Origin: DASQUK01 sp963756425 | GTDB lineage: Bacteria > Actinomycetota > Acidimicrobiia > Acidimicrobiales > VFJN01 | Assembly: GCA_963756425.1 (NCBI GenBank) | Contig: CAVWNW010000018.1 | Coordinates: forward strand, 124,001 to 188,000 | Reading direction: 5' to 3' | DNA: 64,000 bases | In this document: positions 14,962 through 24,201 of the stretch, piece by piece | How positions within the stretch are numbered: the stretch's first letter is position 1 | Layout: each line of letters opens with the position of its first letter | Notes under the pieces: model-generated | Seen by the model: only the letters and a program-made list of their open reading frames with translations | The model's database searches: none | Told to the model about the DNA's origin: nothing | Made by a program: the position numbers and the translations under genes

Positions 14962-17851
14962 TCAGACGTGACCATCGGGCCCCGGCGCGGCATCGCGGCC
15001 TGCCGGTGGAGCCGGGCGGAGGAGCCGGCGCGCCAGCTTGCGGAGCTCGTCGGTCCACAGGACGGCGCTGGCCAGTGCGGCGCAGGCGGCCCATTGGCCG
15101 GCCGAGAGGGGTGAGGTGTCGAACGCATCGTTCAGCAACGGCACGTGCACCACGGCCACCTGCAGTGCGACCGACAGGGCGATGGCAGCCCACAGGAGTG
15201 GGTTGGCGAACATCTGGTGGAACGCACTGACGCGATCGCTGCGGGCGTTGAAGCAGTTGTAGAGCTGCGCCAGCACCAGCGTCGTGAACGCCATGGTCCG
15301 CGCCTCGGTGATGTTGCCCGAGCCACCGATCAGCCCACCCGGGAGGTGCAGGTCGAGGGCCACCAGTGTGACGATGGCCATGACGACGCCCACGAAACCG
15401 ATGCCGACCTGCATCTCGGTGTCGATGACGTGGTCGGTGATCCTCCGGGGCGACCGGGCCATCACGTCATCGGGTGGTGGGTCCACCCCTAGTGCGAGCA
15501 CGGGCGCGGCGTCGGTCAGGAGGTTGATCCACAGGATCTGGGTGGCGAGCAGCGGCACGGCGACGCCCGAGTCCACCCGATCGGTGAGGCCCAACAGGCC
15601 GGCGCCGACCACACCCAGGAACATGGTGAGCACCTCGCCGATATTCGACGACAGCAGGTAGCGCAGGAACGTACTGATGTTGGCGAAGATCGCCCTGCCC
15701 TCCCGCACGGCGGCCACGATCGTGGCGAAGTTGTCGTCGGCCAGGACCATGTCGGCCGCCTCGCGCGTGACGTCGGTGCCTGTGACCCCCATGGCGACGC
15801 CGATGTCCGCGGCGCGCAGCGCCGGCGCGTCGTTCACCCCGTCCCCGGTCATCGCCACGATGTTTCCGTCGGCCTGCAGGGCGTCGACGATGCGGAGCTT
15901 GTGCTCGGGGGCGACGCGGGCGAACACCGCGACGTCGCGCACGGCCCGGGTCAGGGCTTCCTCGTCGAGCCCGTCGATCTCCGCACCGGTGAGCACCCGG
16001 GCGCCGACGGTGCTGATGCCGAGCTCGGACGCAATGCGCTGCGCGGTACGGGGATGGTCCCCGGTGATCATCAGGATCCGCACCCCGGCGCTCTGTGCCT
16101 CGCCGACCGCCACCCGCGCCTCGGGCCGGGGCGGGTCGATGATGCCGACCATCCCCAGGTACACGAGCTCACGTTCGAGCGCCTCCCAGGAGTCGAGCGC
16201 CTCGTCGGTCGACCCTGGCGGCGGCTCGACGTCGGGAAGCGGCCGGTACGCGACCGCGAGCGTGCGGAGTGCCCGGTCGGCCAGCCGCTCGACGTCGGCG
16301 GCGATCTCGGCTCGGCGGGTGTCGGTCAGCCGCCGGACTTCGCTGGCAACCCGCTCGTGGGTGCAGCGGGCCAGCAGCACGTCGGGGGCGCCCTTCGTCA
16401 CGACGTCGATGCGGCCCTCCCGCTCGACGTCGGCCTCGTGGGTGCTCATCAGCTTGCGTTCCGACGTGAACGGCACCTCGCCCACCCGCTCGAAACGAGC
16501 GCGACGGGCCTCCGTGGCGCCCAGCTTGGCCTCGGCCACCAGGAAGGCGGCCTCGGTGGGATCGCCCTGGACGGTCCATTCCCCGCCGTCCTCGCGCAGG
16601 ACCGCGTCGTTGGCGAGGCTTCCACCGGCCAGCACGAAGCGCACCTCGTCGGCAAGGCGGGCGTCGCCGTCGCCGAGCGTGGCGCCCGTCGATGACGATG
16701 TCGCCCTCCGGTCGGTAGCCCGTTCCGGTCACGTCGGCCTCGCCGGATCCGGTGACCACGGTGGTCACCGTCATCTCGTTGCGGGTGAGGGTGCCGGTCT
16801 TGTCCGAGCAGACGACGGACGCCGACCCCAGCGTCTCGACGGAGGACAGCTTCTTGACGATGCCGTGCTCGCGGGCCATGCGCTGGACCCCCAACGCCAG
16901 CACGACCGACAGGATGGCGGGCAGGCCCTCGGGCACGGCCGCCACCGCCAACGACACCCCGACGAGGAGCACGTCGACCAGGTCGGAGGCGCTGTTGACG
17001 TCGGACGTCACCAGGATGGCCGCGACCACCACGGCGGCAATGACCACGACGGCGATGGCAAGCGTGCGCCCGATGCGCTCGACCTCGCGTTGCAGCGGCG
17101 TGGGCTCCTCCTCGGTGCGGCCGAGCAGGCGGGCGACGTGGCCCATCTCGGTCTCCATGCCGGTCGCGGTGACCACCGCCCGTCCCCGCCCCCGGGCCAC
17201 CGCGGTGCCGCTGAACACCATGTCGACGCGGTCTCCCAGCGCGACCGGGCCTGCGAGCGTGGCCGAGTCCTTGAGGACCGGTTCGCTCTCCCCCGTCAGC
17301 GACGCCTCCGCCACCGTGAGCGATGCCGCCTCCGCCAGGCGCGCGTCGGCCGCCACGGCGTCCCCTTCCGCGAGCACCAGCACGTCGCCCGGCACGATCT
17401 CCGTCGTCGCCACCCGCCGAACGGCGCCGCCACGGACCACCCCAGCGGTCAGCGCGGCCATGCGCTGCAGCGCGGCCACGGCCTGCTCGGCGCGGGCCTC
17501 CTGGACGTAGCCCAGCAGCGCGTTGGCCACCAGGATCAGCGAGATCACCACGACCTCGAACGGCACGTCCTCTCCGCCTTCGAGCAACCACGCAACCAAC
17601 GACACCGCGACCGCCACCAGGAGCAGGTAGACCAACGGATCGCGGAACTGTTCGGCCAGCCTGCGCCACGCCGGCACCGGCTCGGCCGCCTCCAGCTGGT
17701 TGGGCCCGACGCGCTCGAGGCGCTGGGCGGCCTGCGCGTCGGTCAGTCCGCTGGCGACGTCGGTGCCGAGACGTTCGGCGACGACGGCGACGTCCTCGCA
17801 CCACGGCTCGGGCCCCGTGCGGCTCGGCTGGTCGTCGACCGATGACGCCAC
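14962..17851 (-). pseudogene. Type II cation-transporting P-type ATPase, frameshifted
   Basis: The N-terminal part from GTG 17851 carries the actuator TGES, the PEGLP membrane motif and the phosphorylation site SDKTGTLT; the C-terminal part carries KGAPDVLL, TGDHPRTA, the hinge TGDGVNDAPAL and the final membrane helices with NLLTDAAPVLALG. They are in different frames, joined near 16690 (between GDIVIDG and GATLGDGDARLADE). Corrected, the protein would be about 960 residues, normal for SERCA-like pumps of Ca2+ or monovalent cations. Every catalytic motif is intact on either side, so a sequencing indel is as likely as a dead gene. Confidence 0.85.
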
Positions 17852-17934
17852 CGCCCCATGATCGCGACGGCGAGTGTGGTTTGCGGGCGGGATCGCCAAA
17901 CCCCGGGGGATGACGCGTGGCAGGATCCGGCGCC

Positions 17935-18810
17935 ATGGACATCGGACTGTTCGCACCCCTCGGCAACGGCAACGCGTCGGCGGAGATCCTTCGGGCCCTC
18001 GGACGGGAGGCGGAGGACCGGGGCTTCGAGTCGATCTGGGTCGCCGAGCACGTGGTGCTGTTCGACGACTACTCGTCGCGGTACCCCTACGCGGCCGACG
18101 GCCGCTTTCCGGCCGGCGGGGATGCCGGGCTCCTAGAGCCGTTCACCGCCCTGACCTACCTGGCCGCCGTCACCGACAGGATCCGACTCGGGAGCGGCAT
18201 CTGCCTGGTGCCGCAGCGCAACCCCGTGTACACGGCCAAGCAGGTGGTCGACCTCGACTGCCTGTCGGGCGGCCGGGTCGACTTCGGGGTGGGCGTTGGA
18301 TGGCTCCGCGAGGAGTTCGAGGCGGTGGGCGTGCCGTTCGCACAGCGAGGGGCGCGCACCGACGAGTACCTGCAGGTGATGCGTTCGCTGTGGACGGACG
18401 AGGTCTCGTCGTTCGCGGGCAAGCACTACACGCTCCCTGCGTGCCGCATGTACCCCAAGCCCGTCCAGCGGCCGCACCCGCCCATCCACGTGGGAGGCGA
18501 GAGCATGGCGGCGATGCGCAGGGCGGCGCGGCATGGCGACGGCTGGTACTCGTTCAACCGGCTGCCCCACCAGCTCGACGAGCCCCTCCAGCGGCTCGAC
18601 GCGATGCTCGCCAAGGAGGGGCGCAGCCGCGAAGACTTCCAGCTCACGGTGTCGCCGTACTTCCATCCCGTGGATGCCGCTGCCGTGGAGGCCTATCGGG
18701 CGCGCGGCGTCGATCGCCTCGTGGTGCTGTGTCTCGCCTTCGACGTGGACGGCCTGCGCACCCAGCTGGACGGCCTCGTGGCGACCGTGCTCGAGCCGGC
18801 CAGCGCCTGA
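17935..18810 (+). CDS. LLM-class F420-dependent oxidoreductase
   Basis: The 291-residue TIM-barrel protein begins MDIGLFAPLGNGN and shows the luciferase-like marks SIWVAEHVV, IRLGSGICLVPQRNPVYTAKQ, DCLSGGRVDFGVGVGWL and PIHVGGES. The last two are typical of F420-binding actinobacterial enzymes (TIGR03619-like). ATG 17935 is preferred over the in-frame ATG at 17917 because it matches the family start. It is divergent from the ATPase. Cofactor F420 is inferred from family; the substrate is unknown. Confidence 0.88.
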   Translation: MDIGLFAPLGNGNASAEILRALGREAEDRGFESIWVAEHVVLFDDYSSRYPYAADGRFPAGGDAGLLEPFTALTYLAAVTDRIRLGSGICLVPQRNPVYTAKQVVDLDCLSGGRVDFGVGVGWLREEFEAVGVPFAQRGARTDEYLQVMRSLWTDEVSSFAGKHYTLPACRMYPKPVQRPHPPIHVGGESMAAMRRAARHGDGWYSFNRLPHQLDEPLQRLDAMLAKEGRSREDFQLTVSPYFHPVDAAAVEAYRARGVDRLVVLCLAFDVDGLRTQLDGLVATVLEPASA

Positions 18811-18850
18811 AGGCCCACGCCATGGGCTCCGGGGGCCCCCGCCCGCGGGT

Positions 18851-18879
18851 GACCCCGGCGACCGGCGGCCGCCGGGGTC
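18851..18879. terminator. Strong bidirectional hairpin terminator
   Basis: GACCCCGGCG (18851-18860) and CGCCGGGGTC (18870-18879) form a perfect 10-bp stem with a 9-nt loop. It is centred between the convergent LLM oxidoreductase (ends 18810) and hsp20 (ends 18888). Confidence 0.8.
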
Positions 18880-18887
18880 GCTGGGGT

Positions 18888-19325
18888 TCAGCCGCGAGAG
18901 ATGGGAACCTTCGTTACCGGTGGCTTCTCCTCCTCCGCGACGACGGGGACGCGGATCTCGAGGATGCCGTCCTTGTAGCTCGCCGAGACGTCGCCCTCCT
19001 TGGCCCCATCGGGCAAGGGGACGTTGCGGACGAAGGACCCGTAGCGGAACTCCGACCGGTAGACGTCCTTGTCCTTCGTCTCGGTCTTCTCCTCCCGCTG
19101 GGCGCGGATGTGAAGGACACCGTCGGCGATGGACAGCTCGACGTCCTTGTCGGGATCGATGTCGGGCAGCTCGGCCCGAACGACCAGGGTGCCGGCGTCG
19201 TCGTATTCCTCGACCCGGAGCCAGCCGCTCTGCGGATCGACGTCGGCCATCCGGCGGAACACATCGGGGACCTCGAACCGGAACCACTCGGGGAAGTCGA
19301 AGCGCTCCCGGCGCATCAATGCCAT
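18888..19325 (-). CDS. Hsp20/alpha-crystallin small heat-shock protein
   Basis: The 145-residue chaperone has an N-terminal arm (ERFDFPEWFRFEVPDVFRR), the alpha-crystallin domain from VEEYDDAGTLVVRAELPDID to GILEIRVPV, and the signature FRYGSFVRNVPLPDGA. The C-terminal extension has a VTKVPIS segment in place of the I-x-I motif. ATG 19325 follows GGAAGGAGG, an ideal ribosome-binding site. Divergent from the XRE/MmyB regulator at 19561; no clear HAIR (HspR) site was found in between. Confidence 0.93.
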   Translation of the reverse strand: MALMRRERFDFPEWFRFEVPDVFRRMADVDPQSGWLRVEEYDDAGTLVVRAELPDIDPDKDVELSIADGVLHIRAQREEKTETKDKDVYRSEFRYGSFVRNVPLPDGAKEGDVSASYKDGILEIRVPVVAEEEKPPVTKVPISRG

Positions 19326-19507
19326 GGCAACCTCCTTCCAGTAGGCGGGCAAGTTGCCGCCTCGTTGTCGATTTCCAGTCTGCGGGCTCAGCCGGTCATC
19401 ACCACGGTGACGCGTCGGTTCCGGTCCCGATCGGCGGGTCTTCCGCGCAGGTGTCGACGAACTGATGGTCGGGATGCGACGAGTGTGCGCGGGTCGTTGC
19501 GCCCAGC

Positions 19508-19525
19508 TATTCCCTGGAGGGAATA
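19508..19525. promoter_or_regulatory. Perfect dyad TATTCCCT-GG-AGGGAATA
   Basis: An 8-bp perfect inverted repeat with a 2-bp spacer lies 35 nt before the GTG of the XRE/MmyB regulator, in the region divergent from hsp20. The symmetry and AT-rich ends suit an operator for the HTH dimer encoded next door (autoregulation). This is inference. Confidence 0.55.
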
Positions 19526-19560
19526 TCGCCGGCTCGGCTAATCGGCTATGACTGGCTGGC

Positions 19561-20361
19561 GTGTCCGTGGTCGTCGAGTCCGACCGGTTCGCGCACGAGC
19601 TTCGCCGCTGGCGGACCCTCCGGCGATCGAGCCAGCTGGAGCTGGCCATACGGGCCGGGACGACCCAGCGCTACATGAGCTTCCTGGAGCAGGGGCGTTC
19701 GCGACCGGGACGGGCGATGGTCGTGCGCTTGGCCGAATCGCTCGGGCTGTCACTGCGGGAGCGCAACGGCCTGTTGGCGGCTGCCGGGTACGCACCGGTC
19801 TTCCCGGAATCCGGCCTCGACGCCCCGGCGCTCCGGCCGGTCCGGGATGCCATCGACACCATCCTCGCGGGTCACATGCCCTACCCAGCGGTCGTGGCGC
19901 GCCCCTACGGGGAGATCGTCGGCGCCAACGCCGCACTGCCGGTGCTGACGGAGGGCGCTGCCCCCGAGCTCCTGGATCCCCCCGTGAACGTGCTGCGGCT
20001 GGCCGTGCACCCGGACGGCATGGGGCGGCGGGTGGAGAATCTGCCCGAGTGGGGTCGGCACATCATCGAGAGCCTGCGCAACCAGGCGCTGCGCAGTCCC
20101 GATCCCCGCCTCGACAAGTTCGTGGCCGAGCTGGAGGGCTACCTCCCCGCCGTCGAGGGCGGGCACGACCACCTCGGGTTCGCAGTCCCGCTGCGGCTGG
20201 CCAGCGACGAGGGTGAGCTCCGTCTGATCACGACCCTGACGTCGTTCGCGACCGCCGTCGACGTCACCCTGTCCGAGCTCCACCTCGAGGCATTCCTGCC
20301 CGCCGACGAAGCCACCGCCGACATCCTCCGGCGCCGGGCCCAGCGGGCCACGGATCGCTAG
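19561..20361 (+). CDS. XRE-family regulator with MmyB-like ligand-binding domain
   Basis: The 266-residue protein starts at GTG 19561. Residues about 8-70 form a helix-turn-helix (LRRWRTLRRSSQLELAI, RYMSFLEQGRSRPGRAMVVRLAESLGL). The rest (FPESGLDAPALRPVRDAIDTIL, PYPAVVARPYGEIVGAN, GRRVENLPEWGRHIIESL) matches the MmyB-type PAS-like domain, which binds fatty-acid-like ligands in this regulator family. Such regulators typically control an adjacent oxidoreductase; here the nearest is the convergent LLM enzyme at 20426. Confidence 0.88.
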   Translation: MSVVVESDRFAHELRRWRTLRRSSQLELAIRAGTTQRYMSFLEQGRSRPGRAMVVRLAESLGLSLRERNGLLAAAGYAPVFPESGLDAPALRPVRDAIDTILAGHMPYPAVVARPYGEIVGANAALPVLTEGAAPELLDPPVNVLRLAVHPDGMGRRVENLPEWGRHIIESLRNQALRSPDPRLDKFVAELEGYLPAVEGGHDHLGFAVPLRLASDEGELRLITTLTSFATAVDVTLSELHLEAFLPADEATADILRRRAQRATDR

Positions 20362-20425
20362 CGGCCGCGAGTGGCCACGTAGCGGTGTCGCTGCCCGTCG
20401 TGGTCTGGGGGGTCGCCCGCTCGCC

Positions 20426-21340
20426 TCACGCCCGAGGCGTCAGGCCGAGCCGCGCCGACAGGGTCTCGAGGACCTCGACCTGGCGGGCCGGCTCGTAGCC
20501 CACGATGTTTAGGTCCCATACGAACTCGTCGATGCCCGCCTCGCGCGCCCGCACCAGGTCGTCGACGATCTGGGACTCGGTCCATGTGGTCGGCGGCGTG
20601 GCGTGCTCGGCGTCGGCCAGCATGGGGCCGCCCCGGACAACGATCGGCCCCGTGCCGCCGGCCGCCCGGTACCACGCGATCTGGGCGAGGGTGTCGTCCC
20701 AGTTGCGGAACCCGATTGTGAAGCCGTCGCCGAGGCGCGCCGCACGCTCCACCGCGGGTTGCGTCACGGCGCCGATGAAGACGGGGATCGTGCCCTTGAG
20801 TGGCTTGGGTCCGATCTTCGACCGAGGGATGCGGTAATGGTTGCCCCGGTACTCGACCGGGTCCGGCCCCCAGCACGCCCGCATCGCCGCCACCGACTCC
20901 TCGAAGCGGGCGGCCCGACCCGTCGTGCCGATGCCGGTCGCCTCGAACTCCTCGGGTAGCCAGCCGAGCGCGACGCCGGCTTCGACCCGCCCGCCCGAGA
21001 GGTGATCGAGCGTCGCCAGGCGGCGCGCGAGCACGATCGGCTGCTGGAAGAGCGGGACGACGACGTCGGTGCGCAGGTGGATGCCGCCGGTCTTGGCGGC
21101 GACCCACGTGAGGCTCTCGATCGCGTCGTAGAACGGCCAGTCGGGCAGGCCGTAGTCGTTGCTCCAGTCAGGCCCGGCCGGCAGCAGCAGGCGCTCGGAC
21201 AGGCTGACGCTGCTGAAACCCAGGCGGTCGGCGGCCGTCGCCACCGCCTCCACCGCGGCAGGGCCGGCGTGCGGACCGCCGATCGGGAGCCCGACCCCGA
21301 CGGCCGGCCAGCCGCCACCGGTCGCGGCACCGTCGCTCAC
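20426..21340 (-). CDS. LLM-class F420-dependent oxidoreductase
   Basis: The 304-residue luciferase-like protein has VGVGLPIGGP near the N-terminus, LGFSSVSLSERLLL, LDHLSGGRVEAGVALGWLPEEF and PVFIGAVTQPAVERAARLGDGF, which fit F420-dependent oxidoreductases. GTG 21340 overlaps the stop of the upstream SRPBCC gene (GTGA), so the three genes ArsR-SRPBCC-LLM form one translationally coupled leftward operon. The substrate is unknown; control by the ArsR repressor is expected. Confidence 0.88.
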   Translation of the reverse strand: MSDGAATGGGWPAVGVGLPIGGPHAGPAAVEAVATAADRLGFSSVSLSERLLLPAGPDWSNDYGLPDWPFYDAIESLTWVAAKTGGIHLRTDVVVPLFQQPIVLARRLATLDHLSGGRVEAGVALGWLPEEFEATGIGTTGRAARFEESVAAMRACWGPDPVEYRGNHYRIPRSKIGPKPLKGTIPVFIGAVTQPAVERAARLGDGFTIGFRNWDDTLAQIAWYRAAGGTGPIVVRGGPMLADAEHATPPTTWTESQIVDDLVRAREAGIDEFVWDLNIVGYEPARQVEVLETLSARLGLTPRA

Positions 21341-21810
21341 TGGCCGCCGAGCCCGGACTCGAGCGCCGCGCCGAGGGCATCGACCATGAGGTTGGTACCG
21401 TGCTCCCGCTCCGCCGGATCCTCGAGGCCATCGAGGAACGCACCCTGCTCCGTGAACGTCATCCGCGTGCCGTTGCCGACGCCGGCCAGTTCGATGGTGG
21501 CGAGCGAGACCGAGATGCGTTGCTCGCCGAGGTGGAGGTCGTAGGCGTAGACGATCCGTTCGTTCTCGACGATGTCCTGGTAGCGCGCGTCGAAGAGGTG
21601 CACGGGCCCACCCGCGGGGCCTCCCCGGTTGGTCTCGCGACCGCCGACGCGGAAGTCGAGCGTGTGCTCGGTGTCGACCCAGTCGGGTGGCATCGTGAAC
21701 CAACGCTCCTTGAGCTCGGGATCGGCGAACGCTGCGAACACGGTCGAGGGCGCGGTGGGATAGGTGCGTTCGATCACGAAGGTGGTGTGGGTCACGCTGC
21801 GGTCGGTCAT
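21337..21810 (-). CDS. SRPBCC/AHSA1 domain protein
   Basis: The 157-residue START-like protein has the AHSA1 layout: TFVIERTYPTAPSTVFAAFADPELKERWF, then a VGGRETN strand, VYAYDLHLGEQRISVSLATIEL and a final long helix HGTNLMVDALGAALESGL (segments quoted separately). Family members bind hydrophobic ligands in a deep cavity. ATG 21810 has GGAGGAGC upstream and overlaps the ArsR stop by 4 nt. The ArsR-AHSA1 pairing is widespread and usually indicates a small stress- or ligand-responsive unit. Confidence 0.85.
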   Translation of the reverse strand: MTDRSVTHTTFVIERTYPTAPSTVFAAFADPELKERWFTMPPDWVDTEHTLDFRVGGRETNRGGPAGGPVHLFDARYQDIVENERIVYAYDLHLGEQRISVSLATIELAGVGNGTRMTFTEQGAFLDGLEDPAEREHGTNLMVDALGAALESGLGGQ

Positions 21811-22181
21811 CGGCTCCTCCTTGGATCGGGATCGGCCTTGGCGGGAGGCGGTTGGCCGAGAATGCTGCCGAGCTGGTCGAACGCCCGCTCCCACATGGCT
21901 CGCCGGTCCGCGATCCAGTGGTCGACGGACCGCAGCGTGTCCAGGTTGATCTCGCAGCTGCGGACCCGCCCCACCTTCTCGGTGCGGACGAGCCCGGCGG
22001 CCTCCAGCACCTGGACGTGCTGCACCACCGCCGCCAGCGTCATGGGCAATGGCCTCGCCAGCTCGGTGACGGACGCGGGACCGGCGCTCAGCCGCTCGAC
22101 CATGTTGCGGCGGCTCGAGTCCGCAAGCGCGTGGAAGACGCGATCCAGCGACTCGTCTTGCTTAAGCATCCACTTGACCAT
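21807..22181 (-). CDS. ArsR-family (SdpR-like) winged-helix regulator
   Basis: The 124-residue repressor has VFHALADSSRRNMVERL, the recognition helix region PMTLAAVVQHVQVLEAAGLV and the wing RTEKVGRVRSCEI. Metal-binding Cys pairs of ArsR/SmtB are absent, so it belongs to the metal-independent group paired with AHSA1 proteins. ATG 22181 is chosen; a TTG at 22205 would overlap the operator-like dyad. First gene of the ArsR-SRPBCC-LLM operon. Confidence 0.88.
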   Translation of the reverse strand: MVKWMLKQDESLDRVFHALADSSRRNMVERLSAGPASVTELARPLPMTLAAVVQHVQVLEAAGLVRTEKVGRVRSCEINLDTLRSVDHWIADRRAMWERAFDQLGSILGQPPPAKADPDPRRSR

Positions 22182-22201
22182 AGTGGCCGGGGGTGAGACG
22201 C

Positions 22202-22217
22202 TCAAGTGATTGCTTGA
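22202..22217. promoter_or_regulatory. Candidate ArsR operator TCAAG-N6-CTTGA
   Basis: A perfect 5-bp dyad with a 6-bp spacer (TCAAGTGATTGCTTGA) lies 20 nt upstream of the ArsR start. This is a common form and position for autoregulatory ArsR sites. Confidence 0.6.
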
Positions 22218-22462
22218 CTGTGCCGCGCCACGGCCGGCGGTCGTTCACTCCCGGCGGGGTCAGGTCCGGTGGACCAGGGCTCCCACGAGTCGGGCCAGGC
22301 CCCCAGCTGCCACGTCAAGTGGATGATCCGGAACGTGTCTCAGCGCGCTCGGTATCCCAGCGATAGGCGAGGCCGTACGGGGGTCCCAGTAGCAATTCGG
22401 TTACCGATGCGTGTGCCGTGGTGGCGCCGGAGCGGCGAGCTCCGGACCCACCGGGACGGTGG

Positions 22463-22852
22463 TCACGCCCTCGCCCGCTCGTCGCCGATCGCGCGGAACC
22501 CCGAGCACAGGATCCTCAGCCAGCTGATGCGGCCGTTGTCGACGCCGTAGTACGCCTGCTGCTCGACCAGGAACGTCCCGTCGGGCGTCGTGACGCGGAG
22601 GAGGTAGGCGACGCGGTCGCGATCGGCGACCGAGCCGAGCTCCACGTGCTCCAGTGCATCGATGCGATCGCCGGCCCCGAACCACGCGCCCAGGATGATG
22701 TCGTCCACCAGCGCCGTCGCCGAGCTCGCGTCCCAGAAGCGGCTGGGCGTCAGGCCCCGGAAGTCGACCTCCGGGTCGAGGAGATCGAGGAGCCGGGGCG
22801 CGTCCTTCCTGGCGAGCGCCTCCGCAAACCGTTGCCCGATGTGGTTGTCCAT
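22463..22852 (-). CDS. SnoaL-like/NTF2-fold protein
   Basis: The 129-residue protein has the NTF2-like cone fold pattern: GQRFAEALARKDAPRLLDLLDPEVDFRGL, SSATALVDDIILGAWFG and a C-terminal strand pair TFLVEQQAYYGVDNGRISWLRI. It starts 4 nt after the P450 stop, so the two are one operon; NTF2-like partners of P450s often act as cyclases or dehydratases on the product, but no catalytic residues are certain here. About 280 bp with only a small GGTCC/GGACC hairpin (22263-22275) follow it. Confidence 0.8.
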   Translation of the reverse strand: MDNHIGQRFAEALARKDAPRLLDLLDPEVDFRGLTPSRFWDASSATALVDDIILGAWFGAGDRIDALEHVELGSVADRDRVAYLLRVTTPDGTFLVEQQAYYGVDNGRISWLRILCSGFRAIGDERARA

Positions 22853-22856
22853 CGGC

Positions 22857-24155
22857 CTACGAGCTGCGGGCCAGCGCCGGGCCCGGAATCACCGGCAGCT
22901 CCGAGAGGCCCCGCAACACGAGCCCGTCGCCATGGTCCCAGTGCAGGTCGTCGACCGGCACGGCGAGCCTGAGCTCGGGGAACCGGCGCAGCAGCGACGC
23001 GAGGGCCAGCTGACCCTCCATGCGGGCCAGCGCGGCGCCGAGGCAATGGTGGATGCCGTGCCCGAACGCGAGGTGCCGCATCTCGGCCCGACCGATGTCG
23101 AGCGCCTCCGGGCCCTCGTACCGGTTGCCGTCCCGATTGGCCGCCGCCAGGCAGATGATCACCTGGGCCCCGGCGGGGATGGTCACGTCGCCGATCGCAA
23201 CCGGCTCGACCGCGTAGCGGAACGTCGCGTGGGGGACGGGGGCGTCGTAGCGGAGGCACTCCTCCACGGCGGCGGGAACCTTGGCGGGGTCCGCACGGAG
23301 CTGGGCCAGTTGATCCGGGTTGCGGAACAGCGCGACGACGCTGTTGCCGATGAGGCTCGCAGTCGTGTCGTGGCCGGCGACGATCAGCTGGAAGATCGTC
23401 GATAGCAGCTCCTGGTTGTCGAGCCGCTCGTCGCCGTCCCGGGCGCTGAGCAGCCCACTGACGAGGTCGTCGCCCGGCGCGCGCTGCTTGGCCTCGACGA
23501 GCGCCTCCAGCATCGCCACCACGGCGTCCGACGCCTCCTTGGCCCGCGCGTAAGCAGCCGGCGTCGGCGTCGGGACGAGGAGGGCGACCAGGCCGCGCCC
23601 CAACGGGTCCCGGTCGGGCTCGGGCACGCCGAGGAGCTCGCAGATCACCGTGAACGGGAGCGGAAAAGCGAACGCCGGCACCAGGTCGGCACGGGTCTCG
23701 GGCCCGAGCGCGGCGAGGTCGTCGAGGAGGTCGTCCACTATGGACTGCACCCGCGGGCGCAACCCCTCGATCCGCCGGGGCGAGAAGGCCGCCGACACCA
23801 GGCGACGCAGCCGGGTGTGGTCCGGCGGGTCGACGCTGAGCATGTGCCGGGCGAAGGCCGGTCCGGGAAGCCCCTCGGCCACGACGTCCGAGCCAAGGGC
23901 CAGCGCAGCATGCATGTCCTTGGAGAACCGCGGGTCGTTGAGGGCGGTGCGAGCCTCCTCGTACCGGGCCACCAGGTAGGCATCGTGCCCGTCCGCAAGC
24001 GTGACCGCAGTGACGGCACCAAGGTCCCGGACGCTGGCGAACAGCGGGAACGGGTCATCCCGGTCGTACGCCCCCCATGCCATGAGGGCTTCGTCCGTCG
24101 TCAACGGACAACCCTCGCCCGCCGCCGGCTGCCTGTCACCCAACCAGCTTGTCAC
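22857..24155 (-). CDS. Cytochrome P450
   Basis: The 432-residue soluble bacterial P450 has the oxygen-binding I-helix VAGHDTTA, the ExxR region EECLRYDAPV, and the heme loop FGHGIHHCLG with proximal Cys 371. These fit the CYP107/CYP105-like families. It needs ferredoxin and reductase, not encoded nearby. The GTG at 24155 is the farthest start; conserved sequence begins around residue 25. Followed by the NTF2-like gene and preceded 46 bp upstream by PAP2 on the same strand. The substrate is unknown. Confidence 0.93.
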   Translation of the reverse strand: MTSWLGDRQPAAGEGCPLTTDEALMAWGAYDRDDPFPLFASVRDLGAVTAVTLADGHDAYLVARYEEARTALNDPRFSKDMHAALALGSDVVAEGLPGPAFARHMLSVDPPDHTRLRRLVSAAFSPRRIEGLRPRVQSIVDDLLDDLAALGPETRADLVPAFAFPLPFTVICELLGVPEPDRDPLGRGLVALLVPTPTPAAYARAKEASDAVVAMLEALVEAKQRAPGDDLVSGLLSARDGDERLDNQELLSTIFQLIVAGHDTTASLIGNSVVALFRNPDQLAQLRADPAKVPAAVEECLRYDAPVPHATFRYAVEPVAIGDVTIPAGAQVIICLAAANRDGNRYEGPEALDIGRAEMRHLAFGHGIHHCLGAALARMEGQLALASLLRRFPELRLAVPVDDLHWDHGDGLVLRGLSELPVIPGPALARSS

Positions 24156-24201
24156 GATCCGCCGGCGGCACGAAGGCGCTTCCGTGTCGCCGACGATCGG
24201 G

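Noticed and set aside
19345..19365. GGCGGGCAAGTTGCCGCC near hsp20 as a third copy of the palindromic repeat family
   Set aside because: It is a short dyad sharing only CAAGTTGCCG-like bases and lacks the long arms and GCCA/TGGC centre of elements 1 and 2.
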